NCBI GenBank assembly: GCA_032027045.1
Contig: JAVSMU010000001.1
Span: 2,855,401-2,919,400 of the forward strand
From: Truepera sp.
GTDB taxonomy: Bacteria > Deinococcota > Deinococci > Deinococcales > Trueperaceae
Reading direction: 5' to 3'
DNA: 64,000 nucleotides
This document shows, piece by piece, positions 42,000-50,713 of the stretch; the stretch's first letter is position 1, and every line of letters begins with the position of its first letter. The notes under the pieces were generated by a model. The model worked only from the letters and a program-made list of their open reading frames with translations. It did no database searches and was not told the DNA's origin. A program made the translations under genes and the position numbers.

Positions 42000-42898
42000 C
42001 AGTACTCCGTCCTGCGGCGGAGCAGTCGGATCTGCACGACGCTGATGACAAAGATGAACGCGGCCAGCATGTAGGAGATGCTGGAACCGTAGCCGAACTC
42101 CAAGTTCGTGAAGGTCTTCTGATACATCAGCGTCAGCACGAAGTGCGTCAGGCCCATCGGATTGCCACCGTTGGTCAGCAGCAATCCCGAGATGTAGACG
42201 TTGAGCGCCCCGATTACCAGCACCACGAGCAAGAACACCAGGGTCGGCCTCAGAAGCGGGAGCGTGATGTAGCGGAAGGTTTGGGCCGGCCCGACACCGT
42301 CGACCTCGGCCGCCTCGTAGATGTTCCGGGGCACGCTTTGCAGGGCGGCCAGGAGGATGATGGCCGACCAGCCGACGCCCTTCCAAATCCCCAAGAGGTG
42401 CAGCGGTACCATGGCCAAGATCGGATCTGCGAGCCACCGTACAGGGCTGGCGACCAGGTGCAGTACGTCGACCAGCACGTAGTTCACGAGGCCGGCTTGG
42501 CTGTTGAACAGGTACTCGAACACCAGGGTCACGATGACCCACGAGGTGATTACCGGAAGATAGGTTGCCACGCGGAAGAAGGTGCGCCCCGGCACCCGCA
42601 CGTTGAGAAGGACCGCCGCCAGCAGCGCCAGCACGAGTTGAAGCGGAACTGTGACGAGGGCGTACACGATGGTATTGACCACGGCCCGACGGAAGATCGG
42701 GTCGGCGATCGCCCGCGCGTAGTTCCCGAATCCGAGGAAGGTACTGCGGGAGGGGTCGATGATGTTCCAGTCGTAGAAGCTGATGCGCGCCGAGTAGAGC
42801 AGCGGGATGACGAGGAAGATCGTGAACAGAGCCAGCCCCGGCAGCAAGAAGAGCCAGGCTGACGGTTGCGGACCGAAGATTCGGCGAAGCGTGCGCAT
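41999..42898 (-). CDS. Carbohydrate ABC transporter permease (MalF-like)
   Basis: A 299-aa CUT1-family permease: short N-terminal tail, Ser-Ala-Trp-Leu-Phe-Leu-Leu-Pro-Gly-Leu first helix, EAA loop Tyr-Glu-Ala-Ala-Glu-Val-Asp-Gly-Val-Gly-Pro. The start at 42898 gives the family-standard N-terminus; the longer frame is non-homologous. It pairs with the MalG-like gene by one-base overlap. No cognate ATPase is in the operon, so a shared MsmX/MalK-type ATPase must energise it. Confidence 0.9.
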   Translation of the reverse strand: MRTLRRIFGPQPSAWLFLLPGLALFTIFLVIPLLYSARISFYDWNIIDPSRSTFLGFGNYARAIADPIFRRAVVNTIVYALVTVPLQLVLALLAAVLLNVRVPGRTFFRVATYLPVITSWVIVTLVFEYLFNSQAGLVNYVLVDVLHLVASPVRWLADPILAMVPLHLLGIWKGVGWSAIILLAALQSVPRNIYEAAEVDGVGPAQTFRYITLPLLRPTLVFLLVVLVIGALNVYISGLLLTNGGNPMGLTHFVLTLMYQKTFTNLEFGYGSSISYMLAAFIFVISVVQIRLLRRRTEY

Positions 42899-42903
42899 GA
42901 CGG

Positions 42904-42929
42904 GGGGCCCGGCCGAACGGCCGGGCCCC
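42904..42929 (-). promoter_or_regulatory. Intercistronic hairpin between sugar-binding protein and permease genes
   Basis: Perfect 12-bp inverted repeat (42904-42915 / 42918-42929) with a 2-nt centre in the 40-bp gap after the binding-protein stop. No T-run follows. It probably stabilises the upstream message or partly terminates, giving more binding protein than permease. Confidence 0.75.
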
Positions 42930-42938
42930 GGGACTCCC

Positions 42939-44150
42939 TTACTGCTTGAGTAGCGCGTCGATCTCGACCGCCGCCTGGTCCAGCGCAGCCTGAACGGTCT
43001 GGTCGCCACGCAACATGCGTTGGAAGGCGTTGTTGATGGCGTCGTCCATCTGGGACCACTTCGGATGTGGCACCCGAGCTTGGGCCGTCTTGAGCTGCTC
43101 GAGGAACACTCCGAAGTATGCCGGCAGGTCAGGGTTGCCGATCAGGTCCGCGCGCGCCGGGATGACCCCCTTGCTGGCGATGGTGAGCTGGGCCTTGGCG
43201 CTAGCGAGGTAGCGAACCCACTTCAGAGCTGCCTCGCTTGGCCCGTTCTTGCTGGCGAACGCCACTACGTTCTCGCCACCGACCACGGAGCTGGTGGTGC
43301 CGTCCGGACCGGCTGGGATTGGCGCGAAGTTCACCTCGAAGTCCGGGAAGTCAGCCTTGTAGATGTCGACCATCCAGGGGCCGTCGATGATCATCGCGTA
43401 CTGGCCGGTGCCGTGTCCTTGCGCCGTGCCGATGCCGCCCCCGAGGAGGTTAGGCGACAGGCAACCCTTGTTGTAGAGGTCCACCAGCATCTGGAAGGCC
43501 GCGACGCTGTTCGCGCCGTTGACGTAACCATCGGCCGTGGTGATCCCCTCGTCGACGACCTGGCCGCCCATGGCGTAGAAGATCGGCGCCGGTGCCCAGA
43601 AATATGTTCCGCCCATGGCGTAGCCGTACTGCTTGTCTCCGTTGGTGAGCTTGCAGGCATCGTCGCTGAACTCGGCCATGGTTGCAGGTGGCCCATCGAG
43701 GCCGGCTGCCGCGAAGCCTGCTTTGTTCCACAACAAGACCTGGGTGTTGGTGTCCTGCGGCAGGCCGTAGTAGTGTCCTTGCCATTTGTTGGTGGAGAGC
43801 GGCCCGGGGAACATGGCGTCCGCGAGGCTCTGGAAGTCCGGCATCGCGGTGTCGAGTGCAGCGAGGGCGCCAAGATTGGCGAACTCCGGGACCCAGATGA
43901 TGTCTAGGCGAGCGGTGTCGGGGGCCTCGCCGCCTGCGAGGCTCGTGAGCAGTGCAGACTTGAAGTCGTCGTATGCGTAGCGGGTGGCGTTGACCTTGAT
44001 TCCAGGGTTGTCAGCCTGGAAGTCGGAGATGACCTGGTTCAGAGCCTCTGTCTCCGCGTCGCTCATCGTGTGCCAGTAGGTCACGGTCTGGGCAGTCGCC
44101 ACGGCGCTCGTCAAGAGCAGGGCGAGAAGGACGATCGAGAACCGTTTCAT
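42939..44150 (-). CDS. Sugar ABC transporter substrate-binding protein
   Basis: A 403-aa family 1 binding protein (MalE/UgpB-type). The signal peptide MKRFSIVLLALLLTSAVATA is followed by Gln-Thr-Val-Thr-Tyr-Trp-His-Thr-Met-Ser-Asp. It has the Phe-x-x-x-Asn-Pro-Gly-Ile-Lys-Val region and many aromatic residues for stacking sugars. Strong SD AAGGAGG. It is the first structural gene after the regulator. Given the GH66/GH15 enzymes in the same operon, isomaltooligosaccharides or dextrins are the likely cargo. Confidence 0.9.
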   Translation of the reverse strand: MKRFSIVLLALLLTSAVATAQTVTYWHTMSDAETEALNQVISDFQADNPGIKVNATRYAYDDFKSALLTSLAGGEAPDTARLDIIWVPEFANLGALAALDTAMPDFQSLADAMFPGPLSTNKWQGHYYGLPQDTNTQVLLWNKAGFAAAGLDGPPATMAEFSDDACKLTNGDKQYGYAMGGTYFWAPAPIFYAMGGQVVDEGITTADGYVNGANSVAAFQMLVDLYNKGCLSPNLLGGGIGTAQGHGTGQYAMIIDGPWMVDIYKADFPDFEVNFAPIPAGPDGTTSSVVGGENVVAFASKNGPSEAALKWVRYLASAKAQLTIASKGVIPARADLIGNPDLPAYFGVFLEQLKTAQARVPHPKWSQMDDAINNAFQRMLRGDQTVQAALDQAAVEIDALLKQ

Positions 44151-44193
44151 GGTGGGCCTCCTTAGGCTCGTTTGGGGTGCCGATGTTGTCCGC

Positions 44194-45396
44194 TCAACGT
44201 GTGTGCTGGTGGATCACCTCCAGGATGCTGGCATTGCTCAGGTACCGGCTGGCGGCGAGGCCGGCGGCGCCGCGCGCCCAGGCCTCATCCCCCAGGGGCT
44301 CGACGACGATGTCCAGAGTGTCAGCGAGGTCGCCGAAGCTGTGTCGGCGCAGACTCAGGCGGGCGGTCGGAAGAAGGAAGGGAGCGGCACACGCGCTCTC
44401 GCCGCTCAACACGATGAGGCTGGGCGCGAGGATGTTGACGAGGGTGCTGAGCGCGACGCCTAGAGTAGTTCCTGTTACCGCCAGGACGTCCCTTGCCGTC
44501 TGGTTCTCTGCGGCTGCCAGGGCGACCAGTTCAGGTATGGAGGCGGGTGCCTCTGCCGGACCGAAACGGAGGCGCGCCTCGCGCAGGATTGCGTCGTCGG
44601 AGAGTTGATCCTCCACCGTCTCGGTGTGTCCGCCAACTGAAAAGCTGAGAACGCTATGGCCGAACTCTCCTGCGCCCCCAAGCGGACCTCGGTACACGCT
44701 GCCGTTCAACACGATCCCGAGGCCGACGCCTCGACCAAGGGTCACGACAAGGAAGTCCAGGTGGTCACGTCCGGAACCGAACCATGCTTCGGCCACCGCC
44801 AGAGCGTTGACGTCGTTCTCGACAGAAACGGGCATGGGAAGGCGTTTACCGACGAGGTCGGCGAGCGGCGCCTCGGACCAGCTCGGAAGCGGGGAGTGGC
44901 GTACGCGGCCGGTCTCGTTGTCCACGATGCCGGGGAGGCTGAGGCACAAGCCCACCAGCTCGTTCGTCGGGACGCCTGCTTCCTCAGCCAGCCTTCGGAC
45001 CCCGTCCGCTATGACCCCCGCAACTGACGCAGGGGCATGGTTTTCGAGCGAGATGCGGGCCGAGGCCCGAATTTCCGCGTGCAAGTTGGTGAGGGCGACG
45101 GTGATGGTCTCAGCGCTGAGCTTCACGCCAACCACGTGGGCGTGATCATAATTGACCTCTAGCAGGATAGGTTTGCGCCCAGCTTTGATGGAGACGCCTT
45201 CCTCGGCCTCGTAGACGAGGCCTGTACGGATGAGGTCGGCGGTTAGCGACGTAACGGTGGCCGCGCTGAGGCCAGTGGTTCGCGCGAGCTGGTTGCGCGC
45301 GATCGGACCTTCTCGGTGAATCAGACCGAAGATCGCCGCGAGGTTGCTGCGACGGAGTTCGTCACGTGATGTTGCGGTGTTGCCGGGATGCGGCAT
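44194..45396 (-). CDS. ROK-family transcriptional regulator
   Basis: A 400-aa NagC/XylR-type ROK protein. The N-terminal winged HTH (~15-80: Gln-Leu-Ala-Arg-Thr-Thr-Gly-Leu-Ser-Ala-Ala-Thr-Val-Thr) is followed by a sugar-kinase-like domain with Gly-Val-Gly-Leu-Gly-Ile-Val-Leu-Asn-Gly and Gly-Ala-Gly-Glu-Phe-Gly-His. The zinc-site CxCGxxGC of canonical ROK proteins is missing: after the Glu-Phe-Gly-His comes Ser-Val-Leu-Ser-Phe-Ser-Val-Gly-Gly-His. It is thus likely a zinc-free repressor. It is first in the glucan operon, directly behind a promoter with an embedded palindrome, so autoregulation with glucose or an oligosaccharide as inducer is expected. Confidence 0.88.
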   Translation of the reverse strand: MPHPGNTATSRDELRRSNLAAIFGLIHREGPIARNQLARTTGLSAATVTSLTADLIRTGLVYEAEEGVSIKAGRKPILLEVNYDHAHVVGVKLSAETITVALTNLHAEIRASARISLENHAPASVAGVIADGVRRLAEEAGVPTNELVGLCLSLPGIVDNETGRVRHSPLPSWSEAPLADLVGKRLPMPVSVENDVNALAVAEAWFGSGRDHLDFLVVTLGRGVGLGIVLNGSVYRGPLGGAGEFGHSVLSFSVGGHTETVEDQLSDDAILREARLRFGPAEAPASIPELVALAAAENQTARDVLAVTGTTLGVALSTLVNILAPSLIVLSGESACAAPFLLPTARLSLRRHSFGDLADTLDIVVEPLGDEAWARGAAGLAASRYLSNASILEVIHQHTR

Positions 45397-45427
45397 GTAC
45401 TCCTCGCGACCTCACAAGAATCATTGC

Positions 45428-45469
45428 TTTAGTAAATAGAACGATAGAGGGTGGACCTTGCCTTGTCAA
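45428..45469 (-). promoter_or_regulatory. Promoter and operator of the glucan operon
   Basis: On the minus strand a consensus -35 TTGACA (45464-45469) and -10 TATCGT (45441-45446) are separated by 17 bp. A palindrome TTTA(C)TAAA (45428-45436) lies at the expected start point, where a bound ROK repressor would block transcription. Confidence 0.8.
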
Positions 45470-45658
45470 TAGCCAACCTACGTGCACTGCTTCGATGGCG
45501 CGCGCGACCCACCCACGACCCACCGATCCACATGCCCTACAGCGTTAGGCGAGGGAGCGACCAGCGCTTGATCTTTAGGTGGTGTCTGCAGCTCCTCCGA
45601 GGGTGTAGGCGAGCCGGCACGTCAAGGCCGCTGACGGCCGCCGAGGCGGTGGCGAACC

Positions 45659-46525
45659 CTAGGGCGCGACGAGGCCCCCGTACAGGTCGGGGCGACGGTC
45701 CCGATAGAACTGCCACAGGTCGCGTACCTCACGGATCATCTCCATGTCCAGGTCGGCGACCACCAGTTCGTCGTGGTCGCGGCTGCCTTCGGCGATGAAC
45801 TGCCCGCGAGGGTCCACGAAGTACGACTGGCCGTAGAACTCTCCGATGTCCCATGGGCGTTCATGGCCAACACGGTTGATGGCGCCAACGAAGTAGCCGT
45901 TGGCGACGGCGTGGGCAGGCTGCTCGAGCTTCCACAGGTACTCTGAGAGTCCCGCCACCGTGGCCGAAGGATTGAACACGATCTCTGCGCCGTTGAGGCC
46001 CAGCGCTCGAGCGCCTTCAGGGAAGTGCCGGTCGTAGCAGATGTACACCCCGACCTTGCCGACCGCGGTGTCGAACACGGGGTAACCGAGGTTTCCGGGT
46101 CGGAAGAAGAACTTCTCGAAGAAGCCCGCGACTTGCGGGATGTGGGTCTTGCGGTACTTGCCGAGGTAACTGCCGTCGGCGTCGATGACGGCGGCGGTGT
46201 TGTAGTACACCCCGGTCATCTCCTCCTCGTACACCGGCACCACGATCACCATGCCGTACTGCTTGGCGAGCTCCATCATCATCTGCGTGGTCGGGCCGTC
46301 AGGCACGGCCTCGGCCGTCTCGTACCACTTGGAGTCCTGCGAGGGACAGAAGTAGGGACCGTAGAAGATCTCTTGCAGGCACAGGGCCTGGACACCCTGC
46401 TTGCCGGCCTCCTCGATCAGGGGGATATGTTTGTCGATCATCGCCTTCTTGATGGCGTGCAGATCGTCGTCGCCGGGGATGGGGTTGGAGGCCTGGATGA
46501 GGCCGCCTTTCACGGTTCGAGGCAT
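45659..46525 (-). CDS. Nitrilase-superfamily amidohydrolase (beta-ureidopropionase/N-carbamoylputrescinase-like)
   Basis: A 288-aa carbon-nitrogen hydrolase with the catalytic triad Glu52, Lys126 (Tyr-Arg-Lys-Thr-His-Ile-Pro) and Cys163 (Ile-Cys-Tyr-Asp-Arg-His-Phe-Pro-Glu). The long loops (Phe-Phe-Glu-Lys-Phe-Phe-Phe-Arg-Pro-Gly) match beta-ureidopropionases and N-carbamoyl-polyamine/amino-acid amidases. The ATG at 46525 follows GGAGG. No dihydropyrimidinase or agmatine genes are adjacent. A candidate operator ATGTA-N6-TACAT lies ~100 bp upstream (46628-46643). Confidence 0.87.
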   Translation of the reverse strand: MPRTVKGGLIQASNPIPGDDDLHAIKKAMIDKHIPLIEEAGKQGVQALCLQEIFYGPYFCPSQDSKWYETAEAVPDGPTTQMMMELAKQYGMVIVVPVYEEEMTGVYYNTAAVIDADGSYLGKYRKTHIPQVAGFFEKFFFRPGNLGYPVFDTAVGKVGVYICYDRHFPEGARALGLNGAEIVFNPSATVAGLSEYLWKLEQPAHAVANGYFVGAINRVGHERPWDIGEFYGQSYFVDPRGQFIAEGSRDHDELVVADLDMEMIREVRDLWQFYRDRRPDLYGGLVAP

Positions 46526-46627
46526 GTGCTCTCCCTCCGAGGTCGGCCCCGCCTTGGTGGGGTCGCTTGAACTTGTCCTGGCCCGGTTCCTTTGGGTCGA
46601 GCGCGGCCTTACGGAGCCGGCAAGCGG

Positions 46628-46643
46628 ATGTATCACGTTACAT
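46628..46643. promoter_or_regulatory. Candidate operator upstream of the amidohydrolase gene
   Basis: Inverted repeat ATGTA-TCACGT-TACAT in the 212-bp spacer between the iron permease and the amidohydrolase. The layout resembles GntR-type sites, but no regulator gene is adjacent. Confidence 0.35.
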
Positions 46644-46737
46644 GACCGCAGGGATGCCTGCATGGCAGTTCGGCCCGAAGGGGGTGTGGGTGGCCGCGCG
46701 GGCGCCGCCACGGCGCAGCCGCGAAGGGCGAAACCGC

Positions 46738-48354
46738 CTAGCGCCTGCTACCCCCGCCCCTGGAGGGCTGCAGTGTCTGCCGTATGAGCAAGAACGCGGG
46801 GATGGCCGTGATGACCACGAGCGCCACGGCGTAGGGCGCGGCGGCGCTGAAGTCGAGCACCTCGCCGTCCGTCGTGGCCCACAGCGCCGTGGCCAGCGTA
46901 CGCGTGCCCGTTGGGTGGAGGAGCAGGGTCATGGTGAGTTCCTTGCCCACGTTTAGGAGCACCAGGACGGCACCCGCGGCTATGCCGGGTAGGGCCAGCG
47001 GGAGGGTGACGCGGAAGAAGGTGGCCAGCCCGCCTATCCCCAGCGAGCGCGACACCTTGTCGAACTGGGGCGAGGCGTGGGCAATGCCGACCTGCTGCGC
47101 GCCCACGGCTATTGGCAGGAAGAGGATGATGTAGCCCGCGACGAGGAGCGCGCTGGTCTGGTAGAAGGGCGTGAGCCAGCGCACCGACAGGTAGACGAGT
47201 GCCAGCGACACCACCACGCCCGGTAACGAGTGCGCGATCCAGGTGGAGCGTTCCGTTAGGGTCGCCAGCCAACCCGGGTAGCGCACCGCCAGCAAGCTCA
47301 CCGGAATCGCCACGACGCTGGCTACCAAAGCAGTGGCGACGGCGTACTGCGCGGTGTCTAGTGCGGCGCTCCCGAGGCGCGCCCAGTCGAAGCCGGCGCC
47401 GCCGGCGAGGACGAGGCGGGCGAGGCCGGTCACCATCGAGTAGAGCGGCACACCCAACGCGAAGATCGTCAACAGCACGCAGGCGCCTAGCCACACCGCC
47501 TTCGTGCGCCCCAGTCGCCAGGGAACGGCGGAGCGAGCGACGCCGCCGCCCATGCGGGTGGGGGTCGATCGGCCCCGCAAGAAGGCGTCAGCCGCAAGGA
47601 ACAGGAGGGACCCGACGGCCAGCACCACCGAGAGCGCGCGGGCGGCCTCCGGCGCACTCAGCACGGTGACTCGCTGCACGATGGCGGTGGTGAGGGTCTG
47701 ATAGCGCAGAAGCTCGAGCGCGCCGAACTCGGCGAGCATGTGCAGCGCGATGATCAACGAGCCCCCGGCTATGGCGGTGCGGAGTTGCGACAGGGTCACG
47801 CGGAAGAAGGCGAGGAACGGCCTGGCGCCCAGCGAGCGCGCTGCTTCCTCTTGCGCCGGGTCGAGGCCTCGCAGTGCCGCCATCACCGGCAGGTAGACGT
47901 AGGGGTAGAGGGCCAGGCTGAGCACGATGATGGCTCCGCGTAGGCCGTAGATGAAGGTGGACCGCGGCGCGAACTCGTAGCCGGCCGCGACCCACGTGTA
48001 GGAGGTGACGAACGCCGGGATGCCCAGCGGCAAGGCGAAGAGCACCGTCCAGAAGCGCTTGGCGGGCAGGTCCGTGCGCACCACCAGCACCGCCAGCGAG
48101 ACGCCCAGCACGATGCTGGCAAGCGTTACGCCGACGGCGAGAAGGAGCGTGTGGCGTATCAGCGTTCCCGTGGTCGGGCTGGACAGCTCGTGCAGCAGCC
48201 GGGGGAGGCTCATGCCCCCCCGGAAGAACAGGTAGCCGACCGGCGTCAGCGCCAGTAGCGCGACGAGCACCGCCGGAACCACGAGCGCCAACGGCGGCTT
48301 GGCGCTTCGTGGCCGGCGGTGCTGCCCGGCGCGAGCCTCGGGTTCTGGGGTCAT
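46738..48354 (-). CDS. fbpB: Ferric iron ABC transporter permease
   Basis: A 538-aa permease of the FbpB/AfuB/ThiP type with two fused BPD_transp_1 modules of six helices each. The EAA loops are Glu-Glu-Ala-Ala-Arg-Ser-Leu-Gly-Ala-Arg-Pro (first) and Phe-Asp-Lys-Val-Ser-Arg-Ser-Leu-Gly (second). It is the last gene of the fbpC-A-B operon (40-bp gap after the binding protein). It moves Fe3+ delivered by the binding protein; a thiamine permease is excluded mainly by the neighbouring binding protein type. Confidence 0.87.
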   Translation of the reverse strand: MTPEPEARAGQHRRPRSAKPPLALVVPAVLVALLALTPVGYLFFRGGMSLPRLLHELSSPTTGTLIRHTLLLAVGVTLASIVLGVSLAVLVVRTDLPAKRFWTVLFALPLGIPAFVTSYTWVAAGYEFAPRSTFIYGLRGAIIVLSLALYPYVYLPVMAALRGLDPAQEEAARSLGARPFLAFFRVTLSQLRTAIAGGSLIIALHMLAEFGALELLRYQTLTTAIVQRVTVLSAPEAARALSVVLAVGSLLFLAADAFLRGRSTPTRMGGGVARSAVPWRLGRTKAVWLGACVLLTIFALGVPLYSMVTGLARLVLAGGAGFDWARLGSAALDTAQYAVATALVASVVAIPVSLLAVRYPGWLATLTERSTWIAHSLPGVVVSLALVYLSVRWLTPFYQTSALLVAGYIILFLPIAVGAQQVGIAHASPQFDKVSRSLGIGGLATFFRVTLPLALPGIAAGAVLVLLNVGKELTMTLLLHPTGTRTLATALWATTDGEVLDFSAAAPYAVALVVITAIPAFLLIRQTLQPSRGGGSRR

Positions 48355-48394
48355 CTAGGGCTCGAAGGCCATCACGCCGTCGCCCTTCTCGCTA

Positions 48395-49471
48395 TCAGAT
48401 GATCCCGGTTGCGATGATCAGGTCACGGGCCTCGTCGACGCCCCCCAAGCTTCCCTGATCGACATCCGGCGGCGACAGTTCACTCAGCGGCTTCAGGCCC
48501 ATCGTGCTCTCTACGCCCGGCGCCAGCGGGTACTGCGGCGTGGTGGTCGCGATGATCCGCTGACCGCCCTGGGGGTCGGTGAGCCAGGCGAGGAAGCGTT
48601 GGGCCTCGGCTTGGTGCGTGCTGGTCTTCAAGACCGCGGCGCCCGAGCTAAGGAGCAGCGCGCCGGCGTCGCCGTTATCCATGAAATGCACCTTGGAGGC
48701 CAGCTTGTCGGGCCCGCCCTGCTTCTCGGCCAGCAGGTACCAGTAGTAGTGGTTGCTCAGGCCGAAGGCGATCTGGCCCGCCTCGACGGCGTCGCGGACG
48801 GCGCCGTTCTTCTGCAGGTTCACGCCGTTCGCCTTGATGCCCTCCAGCCAGGCACGCGTCCGTTCCTTGCCGATGGAGGTGATGAGGTACGTGACGGTGC
48901 TGACGAACGCGCCGCTGGGTGCGTAGGCGAACTTGCCCTTCCACGCCGGATCCGTCAGGTCGAGGATGCTCCTGGGCAGCTCGTCTTCGGAGATGAGGCT
49001 CGGGTTGTAGAAGATGACCCGCGAGCGCGCGGCGTAAGCGACCCAATCGCCGCTGTCGGGGTTGAGGCGCTGGTCTACTTGTGCGAGCGTCGCCGGATCG
49101 ACGGGCGCGAGGAGCCCCTTCTCGTCAAGAGCCGCGAGCTGCCCGGGTTCCTCGGTGATGAAGACGTCGGCCTGCGAGCGAGCGCCCTCCTCGAGGAGCT
49201 GGTTGGCGAGGTTGGCGTCTTTGCCGGAGCGCACCGCGACCTTGATGCCCGTTTCGGCCTCGAACGCGGCCGCGAGCGCCTCCCCGAGGGACTCATGTTG
49301 GCCGGAGTAGACCGTAAGCGTGACGTTGGTGGACGAACCGGCTTGAGCAGCGCCGTCCGCGAAGGCGGGCGCGAGGGCGGAGACGAGCGCTGCGCCGAGC
49401 AGCACGAGCAGGCCTACACGCGCCAACGACGGCAGACGCGTGGCACGGGGGGTTCCTTTAGCGAAGTTCAC
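48395..49471 (-). CDS. fbpA: Ferric iron ABC transporter substrate-binding protein
   Basis: A 358-aa FbpA/FutA-type binding protein with a long signal peptide (Leu-Val-Leu-Leu-Gly-Ala-Ala-Leu-Val-Ser-Ala-Leu-Ala-Pro-Ala-Phe-Ala). Mature start motif is Val-Tyr-Ser-Gly-Gln-His-Glu, followed by Val-Ala-Tyr-Ala-Ala-Arg-Ser-Arg-Val-Ile-Phe-Tyr-Asn. The iron-binding Asn-His-Tyr-Tyr pair is near residue 245. The twin tyrosines chelate Fe3+. It lies between ATPase and permease genes in one operon. Confidence 0.9.
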   Translation of the reverse strand: MNFAKGTPRATRLPSLARVGLLVLLGAALVSALAPAFADGAAQAGSSTNVTLTVYSGQHESLGEALAAAFEAETGIKVAVRSGKDANLANQLLEEGARSQADVFITEEPGQLAALDEKGLLAPVDPATLAQVDQRLNPDSGDWVAYAARSRVIFYNPSLISEDELPRSILDLTDPAWKGKFAYAPSGAFVSTVTYLITSIGKERTRAWLEGIKANGVNLQKNGAVRDAVEAGQIAFGLSNHYYWYLLAEKQGGPDKLASKVHFMDNGDAGALLLSSGAAVLKTSTHQAEAQRFLAWLTDPQGGQRIIATTTPQYPLAPGVESTMGLKPLSELSPPDVDQGSLGGVDEARDLIIATGII

Positions 49472-49504
49472 GGGGGGTTCCTCCTACTGGGACGTGTCCG
49501 GTTC

Positions 49505-50713
49505 TCAGGACACGGCAGTTTGATTTGTCCCGGCAGCGATGCAGCCGGTGGCTCCTTCGACGACGCGCACCCTGGCGATGTCGCCGATCGCGGGTAGCGC
49601 GTGCCCTTGCATGCGGACCTGGACCGGTGCGCCGCTACCGTCCGCGCCCAGGCGCAACCGCACCACGCTGTCGTGCCCGAAGAAGCTGGTGGCCACCACG
49701 CGGGCCGGGACGCCCACGTCGGCCAACTCCAGCTGTTCCGGGCGAAGCATCACCATGCACGCCCCATGGAAGCCCGGACCGACGCCGCCCGCCTGGACGG
49801 CGATGCAACCAAGGGCGCACTCGACGCTCGGAGCGTTGGTTGCGTGCCGAGGCGCGAGCTTCCCTGGTAGCAGCACCGCCTCGCCGATGAACGCAGCCAC
49901 CTCGGCGTCGGCCGGGGTGACGTAGACGCCGCGGGGCGAGTCGGCCTGCACCACCTGCGCGTCACGCATGACGGCGATGTGATCGGCCAGCGACAGTGCT
50001 TCCTCCTGGTCGTGCGTGACCAGGATGGCGGTGGTGCCGATGCGGTGCAACAGGCTGCGGACTTCCTCGCGCAGCTCGGCGCGCAAGCCGGCGTCTAGCG
50101 CGGAGAACGGTTCGTCGAGGAGCACCACCTGCGGCTTTGGCGCCAACGCGCGCGCCAGCGCCACGCGTTGCTGCTGCCCGCCGGACAGCTCGTCCGGCCG
50201 GCGGGTGCCGTGGTCCGGGAGTCCCACCAGCTCGAGCAACTCCGCCACGCGCGCCGCGCGCTGACGCCGCGCCCGGCCCGAAAGTGCGCCGAGGCCCCAG
50301 CCACTCAGGCCGAAGCCGACGTTCTGCGCCACGTTCAGGTGCGGGAACAGCGCTCCCTCCTGAGGCACTATGCCGATGCCGCGCTGCTCCGGCGGCACGT
50401 GGACGCCGGCGGCGGTAAGCACGCGCTCGCCCAGGCGCACCTCACCCGAGTCGGGCCTGTCGAAGCCGGCGATGACGCGCAGCAGCGTGGTCTTGCCACA
50501 GCCTGAGGCGCCGAGGATGGCGGTGAGGCCACCGGCCACCACCTCGAGGTCCACCTCGCGCAACGCGCGCACCGGCGCGGGCCGCGCGGAGAAGGTCTTG
50601 CTGACGCCCCTGACGGTGAGCACCGTCGAGTCCGCGTGCGCGCCGGCCGGCCGACCGCTTGGCCCGTGCCCAGGCATGGGTGCGTCCGCCACCGCTTGTG
50701 AACCGATGCTCAT
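49505..50713 (-). CDS. fbpC: Ferric iron ABC transporter ATP-binding protein
   Basis: A 402-aa ATPase: Walker A Gly-Ala-Ser-Gly-Cys-Gly-Lys-Thr-Thr, signature Leu-Ser-Gly-Gly-Gln-Gln-Gln-Arg-Val, Walker B Val-Val-Leu-Leu-Asp-Glu-Pro, switch His in Val-Thr-His-Asp. A C-terminal TOBE-like regulatory domain (~285-402), as in FbpC, is present. First gene of the operon. The N-terminal ~25 residues before the ABC fold are Gly/Pro-rich and may be dispensable; a later start is possible. Confidence 0.87.
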   Translation of the reverse strand: MSIGSQAVADAPMPGHGPSGRPAGAHADSTVLTVRGVSKTFSARPAPVRALREVDLEVVAGGLTAILGASGCGKTTLLRVIAGFDRPDSGEVRLGERVLTAAGVHVPPEQRGIGIVPQEGALFPHLNVAQNVGFGLSGWGLGALSGRARRQRAARVAELLELVGLPDHGTRRPDELSGGQQQRVALARALAPKPQVVLLDEPFSALDAGLRAELREEVRSLLHRIGTTAILVTHDQEEALSLADHIAVMRDAQVVQADSPRGVYVTPADAEVAAFIGEAVLLPGKLAPRHATNAPSVECALGCIAVQAGGVGPGFHGACMVMLRPEQLELADVGVPARVVATSFFGHDSVVRLRLGADGSGAPVQVRMQGHALPAIGDIARVRVVEGATGCIAAGTNQTAVS

